NCBI GenBank assembly: GCA_031769625.1
Contig: JAUIMM010000534.1
Location: forward strand, 11,826,501-11,890,500
DNA: 64,000 bases
Source of the DNA: Taudactylus pleione
Taxonomy: Eukaryota > Chordata > Amphibia > Anura > Myobatrachidae
Direction: 5' to 3'
Positions 42,214 to 53,885 of the stretch are shown piece by piece. Each line of letters begins with the position of its first letter. Positions within the stretch are counted from its first letter, which is position 1. Position numbers and translations under genes: made by a program. The notes below the pieces were generated by a model. The model worked only from the letters and a program-made list of their open reading frames with translations. It was not told the origin of the DNA and ran no database searches.

Positions 42214-45200
42214 ATAATCCCAGTAGTTTCTCTACACGACTCTCTTACACTGTTTGCAATTTTTCAACCAAGCAATGGGTCTGTCCTCATTCAATATGTA
42301 GATGATTTGATGTTGTGCTCTGATTCGTTTATGTCATGTTTAAATGATACTAAACTGTTGTTGCTTCATCTCTCACAAACAGGGCACAAGATTGCAAAGG
42401 ACAAATTACAGCCATGCCAGACTAGGGTCAAATACTTGTGACACTGGGGGTCATTCAGACCCGCTCGTGAGCATCAGGACACTCGCAAGCGGGTCGATGT
42501 TCCCCACTGCGCATGCGCATGACGGAGGGAGCTCCGTCGTGCGCATGCGCGAGACCCGGGAAGCGACAGGCTTTCCATCGCTCCGGGTCATGCACCAAAG
42601 GGGGCGTGCCGTCGATGTTGATTGACAGCACGCCCCCTTTGGTGGGCGTGCTGGGGGCGTGCCTGCCAGACGGAGGCGTTCCCATGGGAATGCCTACTGT
42701 CTGAAGCCGGACCCACTGACATCACTAGTGATGTCAGTGGGAGTGATTTTCTGATAGAGCCAAAATCACTCCAGGGCTTGTGGCAGGGAGACCCTACCGC
42801 AGGGTCTCCATCGCTAGTTCGATGGTCGTGATGGTCAAGACCATCGCAACCATCTTTTTGGCCGTTCACATATGCTCTGGGTGGTCACCCACAGCTATAT
42901 GAGCGGCCAGGAGGCCACTCCATTTTCATGGAGGAGGGGCCCTGATTCATAGCGAGCACTCTGGTCAGAGCGTTCAGCTCTGAATCAGGCCCACTGTCTA
43001 ACCCAGAGGCTACGACACTTGACAACTGACAGAATACAGGCCATACAGACCATGACACTGCCGCAAAATCAGCAGCAAATCCCTACCTTCTTGGGCATGT
43101 GTGGATACTGCAGGACATGGATCCCAGGTTTTTCTATTTTGGCATTACCATTGCAGGAATTAGTTTCATCCTCAAAACCCGACCATGTCATACACACTGA
43201 GGAAACAGAGCCGGCTTTCCTTAACCTTAAGGATAGTCTGACAAGAGGACCTGCCCTGGGAATAACAGATTATGAAAAACCCTTTGAGTTATTTTGTACA
43301 GAAGCTGATGGCTGTGCAGCAGGTGTCCTCACACAGAAACATAGTGATGCTAGCAGACCTGTAGTATACTACAGTGCACAATTGGACACTGTAGCAAGAT
43401 CACTCCCAATGTGTTTAAGAAGTGTAGCAGCAGCTGCTCTTCTGGTAAATAAGAGCGAGGATGTAGTATTAGGACATGATACAACTGTCTATACACCACA
43501 TGCAGTTTCTGTTTTGTTAAATTCTGCCCAAACCAGACATGTCTCTTCAGTAAGGTAAAAGGTGCAATACGTTAAATCCAGCAACGTACTTACCATATGT
43601 GCCTCAAGATGCACAAAGGGTGGAGGAAGGTGAGTCTCTGGTTGAAGGTGAGTTTTGCAGGTATACTGACACACATGATTGTATGGAGTATTTGAATCAG
43701 ACTTTTACTGCAAGGTTAGGAAATGTAGATTTGACATTTTACATGGATGGGAGTTGTCACAGGCAGACGGGCACAGGAGAATTATGCTGTTGTAAATGAC
43801 GAGGAACACTCTCTTTATACCATCATGGCTGCATTACCATGAGACCCCACCAACAGACATGCACATACATGCACAAATAATTATTTTCTCTGATAGATTG
43901 CTCACCACAATTTATCTCTAGACCATTAGTCGGGCCGGAAGTGCAGGTGAATAATTAACATTCCCTTAAAATAGACATACAGTATATCATATATTCCCCC
44001 ACATACACAAGCATGGACATTTCACACACATACATTCACGCACATTCACATCACATAAAAGGACTTCTGACAGCAATCCAGCTACCAATGGCAGTACTGT
44101 CATCAAATGCAAAGCCCATACATGCAAAGACCAGGGGTCAATTGGCAATAACAGAGCAGATGAAGCTGCCAAATGGGCAGCAGGGTTGCGCATAAACTTA
44201 ACAACTGATAAAGTAATGGTCTTCCAGACAATAGACATGCATAAATTAATTGAAATGCAAAATTTGTGTCCCCTACAGGAAAATGCAGTCTGGAGATTGA
44301 AGGGATGTGTTCAGGAGTCCTCCGGACTCTGGAGAGATGGGCAAGGTAGGCCGTTTGCTCCCAAGGCATACTACCCAAGCCTGGCTGAGGCAGTGCATGG
44401 TCTGACTCACCTAGGAAAAGAAGGTATGTGCAAGTTGGTCAGAGCATATTGGTGTGCACCAGGCTTTTCTTCTCAAGCTGGAAAGATAGCGATGTCCTGT
44501 CTGACTTGTTTGAGGAAAAATGTCGGGAAGACAATTCCCACCGAGCCATCCCACATCCCTCCGACAGACGGTCCTTTTCAGGTAATACAAATTGACTTCA
44601 TTCAAATACCACCTTGCAGGAATCTCAAGTATGTATTCGTTTGTACTGATGTATTTTCTAATTGGGTAGAGGCATATCCAGCTGCCACTAATACTGATGT
44701 TTTTACTTCTAAAAAGATTGTTCAGGAGTTTGTATGCAGATACGGTATCCCTAGAATCATAGAAAGTGATAGGAATACTCAATTCACTGGTGATGTTTTC
44801 CAGAACATGTGTAAGCTCATGGGTATCAATAGTAGACTTCACACCCCCTACCGACCACAAGCCAGTGCCAAGGTGGAGAGGGTGAACGGTACCATTAAGA
44901 ACAAACTGAGTAAGATCATGGCTGAAACTGGATTAGGATGGCCAGAAGCCTTACCGCTCATCCTCCATAGCATTAGGACCACTCCTAGATCTCCTCTTAA
45001 TCTGCCCCCTTTAAGATACTGTTTGGAAAGGCAACCTCATTTGATTATAAGTCCACAGGATGATTTGTAATAATGAGGTTACTGTGAAATATCTTATAAA
45101 AATGAGTAGGCAGTTGAAACAACAGCAACCGAAATTGAAAATGTTGTCACCTGATATGCCAGAAACAAACTGTCATGATGTTGAACCTGGAGAATATGTT

Positions 45201-45335
45201 ATGATCTGTAATTTTTAATGCTCAGGTTGTTTGACAGACCGGTGGGAAGGTCCTTACCAGGTGTTGATGACAAGTACAACATCTTTGAAAGTAACAGAAA
45301 GGGATACCTGGGTCCATTCCACTCACTGCAGAAAG
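42214..45335 (+). pseudogene. pol: ERV pol: partial RT, RNase H, integrase
   Basis: No protease was found; sequence passes from nucleocapsid to mid reverse transcriptase. YVDD is at 42295-42306, then GHKIAKDKLQ and VKYL, a stop, and a MITE at 42447-42992. After it come FLGMCGYCRTWIPGF (about 43095) and the connection region to 43555. RNase H: FYMDGSC at about 43738, and NNRADEAAKWAAGL at about 44140-44185. Integrase is open at 44186-45070: counting from its first Met, zinc residues H71, H75, C105, C108 and catalytic D137, D195, E231 (D-X57-D-X35-E). A shifted frame at 45225-45335 holds the C-terminal RWEGPYQVL, a GPY/F-type module. The integrase core is the best-preserved part of the provirus. 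Confidence 0.85.
42447..42992. mobile_element. Hairpin-chain MITE, copy 2 (reversed), inside ERV pol
   Basis: Inverted relative to copies 1 and 3. Ends GGGGTCATTCAGACCCG and, reversed, GGGCCTGATTCAGAGC. It is flanked by ACTG at 42443-42446 and 42993-42996; removing one ACTG and the element restores the pol reading frame across the site, which supports a 4-bp duplication. It keeps the same series of stems as copy 1, including the 28-bp palindrome (about 42714-42741). The ERV gives a lower limit for when this family was active. Confidence 0.85.
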
Positions 45336-45452
45336 GTCAACCACCCGAAGGAGATACAAGGCGGAGTCGAAACAGATAACATGGACCTGTCGATTGCGAT
45401 CCTGTTCTGGGAGAGCTTGAGATTGCAGTGAAAACACCTGAGCCAGAGGCGT

Positions 45453-46942
45453 GTGCAGACCACTATTCCAGCAATGGAGTGGCGGGCTGTGTTTGTGTCT
45501 TTACTTCCTTCCAGGGTTCTCTTCATCCTTATTTGTTTCACGATTTCCTGTTTCTGTGATGGAGGACAGATGTTGGAGAGGGAGGTCAATAATGATGTCG
45601 ATATAGTGGAGTTGGAGGAGAGAGTGATAAAACAATCAGGGTGGTATACGGTCAAACTCAGTAGAGATCTGTTAGCCATGTAACTCGCAGACAGTGTGAG
45701 GGGTTATTGTCTGATGAATATTGTATTTGCGAGTACTGTGGGTCCCTAGTTGATGAGAAATGCATCCAACGATGCCAGTCCAAGAGTAATCTGTATTTGG
45801 GCGAGCATCCTGTAAAGGATTACCATTCCTTAGTGGGTAAGGTCTTAAACCAGACTGAATGTTGGGTTTAAGTTAGCAGAGGTACTTGAATTACGTGGGG
45901 GAAGACTGGTGGACAAGAAATGTAATATATCTAAACCCCCTAGTCTTAAGCTCCACCAGTACCAGGTAGATAGATCCCTGGTATGCTTAAATATCACAAA
46001 TTTCATACATCCAGGAAATTGGGAAGTGACCTGGAACAATCAGACAATGACTTATTCTCACCGAGCAGATAATGAGCCAATTGATTCTGAACTTGTACGC
46101 AGAATTGTTGCAACTGGGAGATACTTTTGGTATAGGTACACACGTAGATAGGATACAGTAATGGCTGGCAGAGTATCACTAGGGTACTGTGCAAATATTA
46201 TGCAAACAGAAACGTGTAACAGCCAAATGGCGGAACGGGAGCAGGATTCTTTGTAAGAATAATGTGTTCAATGATAATGATGCATTCTACCATTATAACC
46301 CACTAGGATGACTTGGGGTACTCTAAATATTAGATACTTCCAAGACCTGGCTAAATTAATAGACAACATCACCGAGATGTATGATGACACTTTCAAGTAT
46401 ACTGGTAGGGACTACAGGCTTATAAAAAGGAATTAGTACAACATAGGTTAGTGTTAAACTACCTGACAGCTGTTACTGGTGGATGTTGTGTGACTTTGGC
46501 CACCCAATTTGGTGTCAAGTGTTGCACGTACATCACCAATAATACTGATGACCCCAAAGAGGTGATAGACCGGAAAATGGATGATATCCTACAACTGAAG
46601 TGGGAATTTCAGAAGGCCCATAATACTTCTTTGGATGAGACTGAGGTAAAGGTAGAGAAATGGTTCTCATGGTTAAACCCTGTCAAATGGTTCGCCGGTC
46701 TGGGAGAGTGGATACAGGAGATGGTTGCTAGTGTAGGTAAGCTTCTTATACTTATACTTGTTGTCATTATAGTAATTGGTTTATGTGTCAGATGTGTTCT
46801 TACTGCTGTAAAATGTGGAAAATGTAACACCAAGGTAAATCGTGAAAATGAGATTATAATGGTGGTGAGTGGTGGTGGTATAGGTACTAAGGTTAATGAA
46901 GAACTGCATTACAATCCTGAAATTGAATGTGCCATCAGATAA
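45453..46942 (+). pseudogene. env: ERV env, fragmented
   Basis: A surface-unit start at 45453 or 45474 has a hydrophobic signal-like stretch (VLFILICFTISCF) and stops at 45681. Further surface fragments follow in shifted frames, including 45909-46151. The transmembrane part is open at 46451-46942 (163 codons): a Cys-rich motif near residues 12-25, a tryptophan-rich membrane-proximal region (WFSWLNPVKWF, residues 71-81), a membrane span at about residues 98-116 and a cytoplasmic tail. The spacing from C13 to the C24-C25 pair is ten residues, where the usual class I motif has six. Stops and shifts in the surface region make it non-functional. Confidence 0.75.
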
Positions 46943-47253
46943 AGAACATGTGAATAGGCTTGGTCATGTATGATAAAATATTGTAAGTGTTCCTTTAAAC
47001 ATCCTAGATAATGTAGTCTCAGTTCCCCCAAACTTCCTTTATAGGTTTCATGAGGTCCCACATCTTACCAATGGTCCCCTATAGATCCGCTGAGTGAGTA
47101 TAAGGGTTGTTTTACCCTTTCTTGAAACGCATTATTGACGGTTCAGTGACCTAACTGTGTCACACCGTCTAGAATATTGAATAATGATTTATTATGCATG
47201 ACTAAGTAGGATAAGAATAGGTGATAGTTTATGTGTGCTATCAAAGGGTGGAC

Positions 47254-48251
47254 TGTCAAAGTGAAATAATTGGTTATGATCATTGTACAATTGTTATCTG
47301 ATGATCTAATCATCTATGGTATGACGATGTGTTTCCACGACGCTACTTTGCGTTGTGCAATCCAATGCGCTAAACTGCATACACACAACACACATACACT
47401 GATGCACATAACGTGACCACATATAAATGTATATATACTTATATACATGGACGTTCCTATGCATACGCACATACTTACACATGGACACTCATTTGTATAT
47501 AGTTGCTATTACAACACAAAGACGCACATATGTGGACGCATATGTGCAAGATGGTTCCCACACATTATAGTTAATAACCCGTGTTATTAAAGGTATTTTT
47601 AGCTAATAATTATGATGTAATATGTACTTAAATGAGATCTAAGGTTTAGAATATAGTGGACATGTCATGTTTGGTATCATACTAAATCCCTGTTTAATTG
47701 CAGACATCCATATCTATCGGCAAAGAAGTCGCATCATGCGTCCGCTAGTGATGGATGATAGGGAGTTATTGGATAGAAATGTTATAACATGCATGTAGTG
47801 TTGTAGCTAGTTTTAACCAGTTGTTCGGTGGGAAGCTACACAAAGACCCGTTGGAGAACTGAGCCATGCCCCTGATGACACCGAATGAATCGACCAATGA
47901 CCAGATTATCCAGAAACAAGAACCAATGGAAACTTGTCAACTAGTCCCTTTGTTAACTCTGAACTCTGTAAGGTATATAAGCAGTGTCCCGATCCCAGTG
48001 TTCAGACATCCTCTTTGATGATCACAGGCTTCTGGATTGATGACTGTATGCTGGGACCAGTGCGCATGCGTATGTATCGGCTTGTACAATTACATTGCTT
48101 TTTACTCTAATTGATAAATCTTTCGTCGTGTTACTTTTTCTTTACATAAATAACTTTTTGTGCTTTGGAACCACATGATTGGACTGGAAAGCAATTCTTT
48201 CTTAAGCGACTTGCAGCTCTAAATAGCGACTAGCGACTATTAGGAATTAAT
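47254..48251 (+). repeat. ERV 3' LTR
   Basis: Starts TGTCAAAGTGAAATAATTGG after a weak purine tract (CAAAGGGTGGAC). TATA GGTATATAAG at 47972-47981. It contains the uninterrupted site equivalent to the hAT-2 target. Right edge 48250-48251. Confidence 0.85.
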
Positions 48252-48769
48252 TCTTCTCACTGGATAGGGTACTGCTTGGAGCCCCTGGGGCTGCTGGGAG
48301 GTTCCAAGGGCTGGTGGGAGGGGCAAGGGCTGCTGGGAGATGTAGTTCACTGACACTGGGGGGGGACACATACACCAGGGGGTCACACAAACACACTCAT
48401 GCATACACACTCACACACACACTACAAACTCACCGCTACTGCTGGAGTCCGGGTCCCGACACTGGATGCAGAAGACAGCACTTCGGAAGGTAATTAATTA
48501 CTGACTAATTAAGCTAATTGGAAACTTCCAAAAACTTAATTAGTCATTAGGAGGGGTGATGCCGGGGTCCCAAAGCAAGTTCCACAAATTTTCCCTAAAA
48601 TTAGAGATTTTAGAATAAATCACACTTGCTCTGGAGGAGCGAGTATAAAAACCTCCCGGCACGCAAAATAGAAAAAAATATGCACCAAATTGAAAAAACC
48701 CGCACATGCAGGAAAAACCTTGCAGGTGCAGGTTTTTTTGCTTCGCTCGCACCCAATTGAATATGCTCC

Positions 48770-49144
48770 TATGTGTAATCCCCCCCTTGTATTTATTTGG
48801 GTCACTCAATTAAGATCAATATAAAATTGATCGTTCATTGTATACAAAAAAGCCATACATATAGTAGCATTAATTCTGGCATGTTAATATGCACCCCGCC
48901 CTAAACGTCTGCTAACTAAAATGCACAAAGGGCTGACATAAAAGATTTAGGGGTGATGTAGACTGCGGTTGCCAGCATTTACTGCAGTACAATTACACAT
49001 CACCCCTAATTGTGTTGGCATCAATGTGTTTCTGTCAGTTTTTTTCCCGCCCTTTGCATGTTTGTTTCCTTTAATCACTTTTTCTGAAAATTTACAGACT
49101 AAGGGCAGGTTGCATGATGCATCCTGCTGCTCTTCACATGCAGG
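48770..49144. other. Unassigned sequence
   Basis: No feature recognised apart from short AT-rich runs. Confidence 0.3.
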
Positions 49145-49511
49145 CAGGGGCGCCGAGAGGGGGGGGAGCAGGTGCAGATTACCCGGGCCCGGGCTTCCTG
49201 AGGGGCCCGGTGGGGGCCCGGGTCCGGCGCCGCTCCCCCTCCCTCACAGCAGCCCAGCACACAGCGTGTGCTGAGCTGCAGTGGAGACTGCTCGTGGCTG
49301 CTGAGCAGCAGCCACAGCAGTCTCCTATGCCTGTGGGGGGGAGCGATCACACTGATCGCGCCCCCCCTGGCTTTGAGCAGGGCTGAGGGGGCACAGAGCG
49401 CCCCCCTCCCCAGCGCGCATTACTTTTTTTTTTGGAAAGGGGGTGTGGCCACGCCTCCCGTGATTAGGCCACGCCCCCTATTACCCGAGCCCGCCGCTCT
49501 CAGCGGGCCTG
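49145..49511 (+). mobile_element. hAT-like MITE, GC-rich, copy F1
   Basis: Ends CAGGGGCGCCGAGAGG and, reversed, CAGGCCCGCTGAGAGC. Flanked by CATGCAGG (49137-49144) and CATGCATG (49512-49519), 7 of 8. The interior is a series of stems: a 9-bp stem AGCACACAG/CGTGTGCT type, a long stem around GAGACTGCT...CAGCAGTCTC, GCGATCA/TGATCGC, and GTGTGGCC/GGCCACGCC. A reversed copy is at 53250-53608. Frames of 80-175 codons across it have no family match. Confidence 0.75.
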
Positions 49512-50408
49512 CATGCATGCCGGCGTTGGTAACACCGGTATGCATGACGAACACCGCAAAGGACCACTCTCACGGTAAGAGCAGCCCTTTGCTATGGTGG
49601 GACTTCCAGATCTATGACCCAGAAGCCCCTCTGGCGTCCTTCTGTGCATGCACAGGACTCGCATGCTGCGGAGGTGGGGGGTGCTGGGAGGGAGGGATCC
49701 GATTGGATCGGCTGGGATTTCCGGTCCTGGACGCTGTGTTATATGCTAGTTTTCTTATATTAGTAGATCTATATAGATATATAACTGTGTACTGAAATGT
49801 GTCTAGAATAAGGATCAGTTCTCCATTTTATTTACAGCTACAGACGCACACTTGAAGCAGCTTCAAATTGCCCAGATCACTCTTCCTGTGTTTAATCACA
49901 CCCTCTAGATATTTCAGCAACTTCACAGAAACATATTACATTTGTTAATAAAAATGAACAGATATTTTAAAACCTTCATTTAAAAAAATCTTTAATGAAA
50001 AAGAAAGCATATTTTTATTTAATGATATTAATTTATTATAATGAGATAGTGATAACAGAACAGATATTGCACTGGTACAAGTACTGCCACTAAACTTGTA
50101 AATAGGTGTCTAAACTTTCTATGCATTTACCCCCTAGGAGCTCCCATACCATTCATCAGTGACGTGCAGTGAGGTAAATGGCTGGGGAGGCACTGGTGAG
50201 TTTTGATCAGGGATAGGCGGAAAAGCTAGGCAGGGGAGGCAGTGCCTCACCTGCCATACACTTTTTGCTCCAGAGTTTTGACGATAAAAATGATTAGAAT
50301 AATACACAGAAGATATTTATAATACTTTATTTAATTTATTCTTATAATTTTTATAGTCAAAACTTCAGAGTATACCTAAGTATGACAGGAAAGGGATGTA
50401 GTTAATAA
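49512..50408. other. Unassigned, mostly AT-rich
   Basis: 49740-50150 is AT-rich without tandem structure. 50160-50260 has a GTGACGTGCAGTGAGG...GGGGAGGCA phrase of a type common in vertebrate repeats, but no ends were found. Confidence 0.3.
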
Positions 50409-50790
50409 ACCTACCATTGGGATGCCGGCTGCCAAAATCCCTGCGCCGGAATCCCGAACCATGGGCAGAAGATCGGCTCCGGAATCCCGTCATCATTGGA
50501 GATGCCGACAGCCAGCATCCCGATCGTAAGTATAGTGGGCTGTGCTAGCTGTTGGGCGAGGGGGTTAGGTTTAGGCACAACAGAGAGGTTAGGGTTAGAC
50601 TGCGGGAGGGGTGTGGTTACGGCTAGGCACCCCTTGAGGTGGGTTAGAGTTAGGCACCACCGGGGGGGGGGGTTAGGGTTAGGCACTAATGGGGGGGTTA
50701 ACAAACTTACTTAATTGCTGTCAAGATTCTGAGCATCGGGATGCCGCTGTCAGTCTTTTGACAGCTCCATCCCGACTGCCAGTCTCCCAT
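50409..50790 (+). repeat. Composite repeat with telomere-like core, copy 2
   Basis: The left flank has several GGGATGCCGGC/GGAATCCCG phrases, then a GTAAGTATA marker. The core at 50560-50700 has TTAGGTTTAGGCAC, GGTTAGGGTTAG and GGTTAGGGTTAGGCAC units with G runs. The right flank has GCATCGGGATGCCGCTGTCAG and GACTGCCAGTCTCCC. Outer ends are roughly inverted (TTGGGATGCCGGCTGCC against, reversed, GGGAGACTGGCAGTC). Confidence 0.6.
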
Positions 50791-50944
50791 AAACAACCTG
50801 ACAGGAAGGGCTCTGCAAACCTGCCTCACCTGATTGCAAATCACTGACATTCATAACTGACAGTCTTGACAAGTAGACAGTTTTTATTAAGTTCTTGGCA
50901 CTGCCTTTACAGGCCAAAAGGAGCCTACAAGAGTTTGGTATATT

Positions 50945-51330
50945 TTGTCAACATTCAGAGTGTCAACATTTAGAATGTCGACACAATAATGTCGACTTCT
51001 TCTGAATGACTACATTCAGAATGTCAGCATGTACTGAATGTCGGCTTGTGAAATGGCACTATTCACAATGTTGACACTGACATAATATCAACATTGCTGG
51101 AATGTCTACAGTTATGTCGACAATAGGATATCCCATTCACCTTTACTCTAACCCTAGTCCTAATTGCAGCCTAACCCTAACCCCCAAAATCAGGTGTTAA
51201 CATTCTGGTTGTCAACATTTTCAATTTCAATATTATGATCATGTCAAAACTCTGGTGTTGACATTCTGAATGTCAATAAACTAACTGCATACCAGCTATG
51301 AATGTACGTGGTATGTAGTCAATATGTCAA
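50945..51330. repeat. TGTCGACATTC-type repeat array
   Basis: Many variants of GTCAACATTCAGAATGTCGAC at irregular spacing, plus one CCTAACCCTAACCCCC run at 51171-51186. It is related to 24438-24590. Both strands look alike because the motif is palindromic. Confidence 0.6.
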
Positions 51331-52921
51331 CATTCAATGTGGAGCTAATTTTTTTTTACAGTAAAAATCATATAATATTACATGACATACAATAAATACA
51401 ACAAGGCTATTCAATCCAGACATACACAATAAACAAACTAATACTAGAACTGGGTATTTGATTATTTAACCTAAGTTAAAAATACTCTATTTACTGTTTG
51501 CAACCAAGCTAGCTGTCTGAAAGAGTTAAAAAAAAATAGAACAAAATACAATTGAAACAATGGACAACTGAAATTAGATATCTGATAATATACTGTAACA
51601 TATACTGTAAAACAAAATATACAAAATACACTTATGAAAATACAGAGGCAGATTCAATTAACCGCAGGGTTTACCCAGCGGCTAATTGTCAGCCCATAGC
51701 TATTTAATGAAGGCTCACTAACCCGCTGAGGGTGCATTTAACACCAATATTTTTTTCTCACAGCCTCTGTAGCTGAGAGGAAAAATCTACGTTATATGCA
51801 CCCTCTGGGACTTAAAGTGCGGGGTAACCAGGGGCAGAACTATGGGAGACAATGGAGGCACCTGCCGCCGGGCACCAGCACTGAAGGGGCACCTTCTCCA
51901 TTGCCCATAATATATTCACCCCACTTAGGGCTGTAAATATGTACCCGGAGTGTACCGTCACGGCCGCCCAATATGTGGCATCTCTTCCCGGCATTTAAGA
52001 AGCTACCATAACCATATATTAGCGGAGGGCTCTATGTCACACCATCAGATGCCGCTTCTGTCTATCTATGGCCTGTCCCTGCTCATTGATGTCGCTGCTC
52101 CTCAGCAGCTTCTCATGCCAGTGTGACTCTGGCACCTCCCCTCACCCACAACTCCCTGTCCCTCTTCTCCATGGTGGCAGCTCTAGTCGCGGACCTGTGC
52201 AGCGGATCCGAGCATCAGCGCAGCTGCAGATCTTCCGGGATCTGGATGTCAACAAGGATGCACCAGGCGGAGCTGCGGGTAAGAGGGCATGGGAGGCCTT
52301 GGCCCCAGTGAACAGTTGTGTAGTCTAAACAGACCACACGCTGATTCACTGTAAAAAAAAGTAAAAAAACCCCAAAACTTACCTGAGTCCAGGGACCGGA
52401 GTTCGGGGCTCCGGTGATGTCCTCCCTCTGGTCAGCTGGTCTCCTGTGGTGCACTAGGGCCCGGTCGTCACCTGACAGGGTCCCAGTGCAGTATGCGATG
52501 TCACCTGACCGGAGCGACAGAGGACATCACCGGAGGCCCGATAACTGCAGGTAAGTGTAATTAAGGAAGGGGGGATCGCGGGGGTGTCCACGATCATGAG
52601 GGTTGGGGTTTAGCGACAGGGACGGGTCTTGGCGACAGGGGGGGTAGCAGCGGCGGCCGATTGGCACATGCGCGGGCATTTGTCACGGTATTTTTTGCGA
52701 AAATAACGTGATAAGGCTCCGGAGGGGATTCGCAGGGACAGAGCTTTATCGCAAGCTCTGTTCCTGCAAGGGATTTGTAGTAAATCCCTGTGATATTGGC
52801 TGAATTCGCAATGTGCACTCTCCACAAACTACATGCATGTAAATTCTCAGTGATAGCTTAGTGGGATGTTGTATTAAAACATTACTGGACTTAGTTGTTG
52901 ATGTTGACACACACATATCGG
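51331..52921. other. Unassigned, with remnants of MITE ends
   Basis: 51331-51640 is AT-rich. GAGGCAGATTCAATTAACC at 51644 resembles the MITE terminus at 3330. CAGGGGCAGAACTATGGG at 51829 resembles the CAGTGGCGTAACTAGGG hAT-like terminus. CCGGTGATGTCCTCC at about 52412 is repeated, reversed, at about 52510. No partner ends could be fixed. Confidence 0.35.
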
Positions 52922-53026
52922 GTCACAGGCATACAGAACTGCACTCTAAAAGGGCACTCAGTGACAGCCATCCATTTATTGGCTGTCAGTGAGTGCACTT
53001 CAGAGGCAGTTCTGTATGCCTGTGAC
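52922..53026. repeat. Long foldback hairpin
   Basis: GTCACAGGCATACAGAACTG at the left pairs exactly with CAGTTCTGTATGCCTGTGAC at the right, and further in GTGACAGCCA/TGGCTGTCA. Arms are about 47-49 bp with a few mismatches in the middle and a loop of about 9 bases. Confidence 0.8.
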
Positions 53027-53249
53027 ACTCAGCACCCAGCCACCATGGACTATATACTATATACATGACGCAGTTGCCTTACTTTGGAGCCGGCCACCGT
53101 GGGGGGAGTAAAGGTCCCCACACACCACTGACTGCTGCCCAACACCCGATCATTGCAGCGCTGCTGTTACCTCCGCTGGGGGCCGCCGATGAAGCCGCAG
53201 ACAAGCACACTACAGGTATGTGTGCACTACTGACAAGCTGGCCACCAAT
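53027..53249. other. Unassigned sequence
   Basis: Short GC-rich stretch without recognised features. Confidence 0.3.
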
Positions 53250-53608
53250 CAGGCCTGCTGAAAGCCGAGGTGGGCCCTGGTAATAGGGGGCGTGGCATAA
53301 TTGCAAGAGGCGTGGCCACGCCCCCTTCCCAAAAAATAAAAATAAAAAGATTTGCGCTCTGTGCCCCCTCAGCCCTGCTCAAAGCCAGGGGGGGCGCGAT
53401 CAGTGTGATCGCTCCCCCCCACAGGCATAGGAGACTGCTGTGGCTGCTGCTCAGCAGCCATGAGCAGTCTCCACTGCAGCTCAGCACACGCTGTGTGCTG
53501 GGCTGCTGTGAGGGAGGGGGAGAGGCGCCGGACCCGAGCCCCCCCAGGCCCCTCAGGAAGCCCGGGCCCCGGTAATCTGTACCCGCTCCCCCCCTCTCGG
53601 TGCCCCTG
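53250..53608 (-). mobile_element. hAT-like MITE, GC-rich, copy F2 (reversed)
   Basis: A reversed copy of 49145-49511. Outer ends CAGGCCTGCTGAAAGC and, reversed, CAGGGGCACCGAGAGG. Flanked by CCACCAAT (53242-53249) and CCACCACT (53609-53616), 7 of 8. It keeps the stems of copy F1. Together the two define a hAT-type family of about 360 bp. Confidence 0.75.
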
Positions 53609-53885
53609 CCACCACTACCCACTACCCCGCAGTGGCCTGCTTCAATAACATGGCGTCATGCGAAGTGACGTCCGCCCGCAGACCCCGCCCCCGACATTCC
53701 GGACTCGCTCATGCGCAGTCCGGTGTTAAGAAGAAGCACACTTTGCAGGGCAGCGGGAGGCTTCACTAAAAATCGGGAGGGTAGGCAACCATTGTTCAGA
53801 TATTTCTGAAAAACACAATTTTTAATTTTCCATTTTGTGCTCAGAAATTGCTCAGAGTTAAAGTCATCAGTCATTTCCATCTAAA
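53609..53885. other. Unassigned sequence
   Basis: No recognised features. Confidence 0.3.

Larger units (their letters stand above)
34517..48251 (+). mobile_element. Class I (gamma/epsilon-like) ERV with two nested insertions
   Basis: LTRs at 34517-39511 (hAT-2 inserted) and 47254-48251, both starting TGTCAAAGT and ending ...ACTATTAGGAATT plus two or three bases. It is flanked by TCTTC (34512-34516 and about 48252-48256), a candidate 5-bp target duplication; the right LTR edge is uncertain by a base. The tRNA-Pro-like primer site, MLV-like capsid and nucleocapsid phrases, YVDD reverse transcriptase, DDX35E integrase with a GPY-type C-terminus, and a CC-containing transmembrane envelope place it in class I. 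All genes are broken. The region from protease to mid reverse transcriptase is deleted at about 42040-42230. Confidence 0.85.
34272..48769. mobile_element. MITE (GGGGCATATTCAATTGGG ends) split by an ERV
   Basis: The left part at 34272-34516 starts GGGGCATATTCAATTGGG. The right part at 48252-48769, reversed, starts GGAGCATATTCAATTGGG. TAT flanks both ends (34269-34271 and 48770-48772), as for the short element at 3330. Without the ERV and its duplicated target the element is about 755 bp. The right part carries a CA-rich stretch (48365-48425) and TTAATTAG-type inverted phrases (48490-48550). No protein. Confidence 0.65.

Noticed and set aside
49268..49795. 175-codon frame near the GC-rich MITE
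   Set aside because: It starts inside the MITE and runs out into its flank; no domain, and the copy at 53250 does not conserve it.
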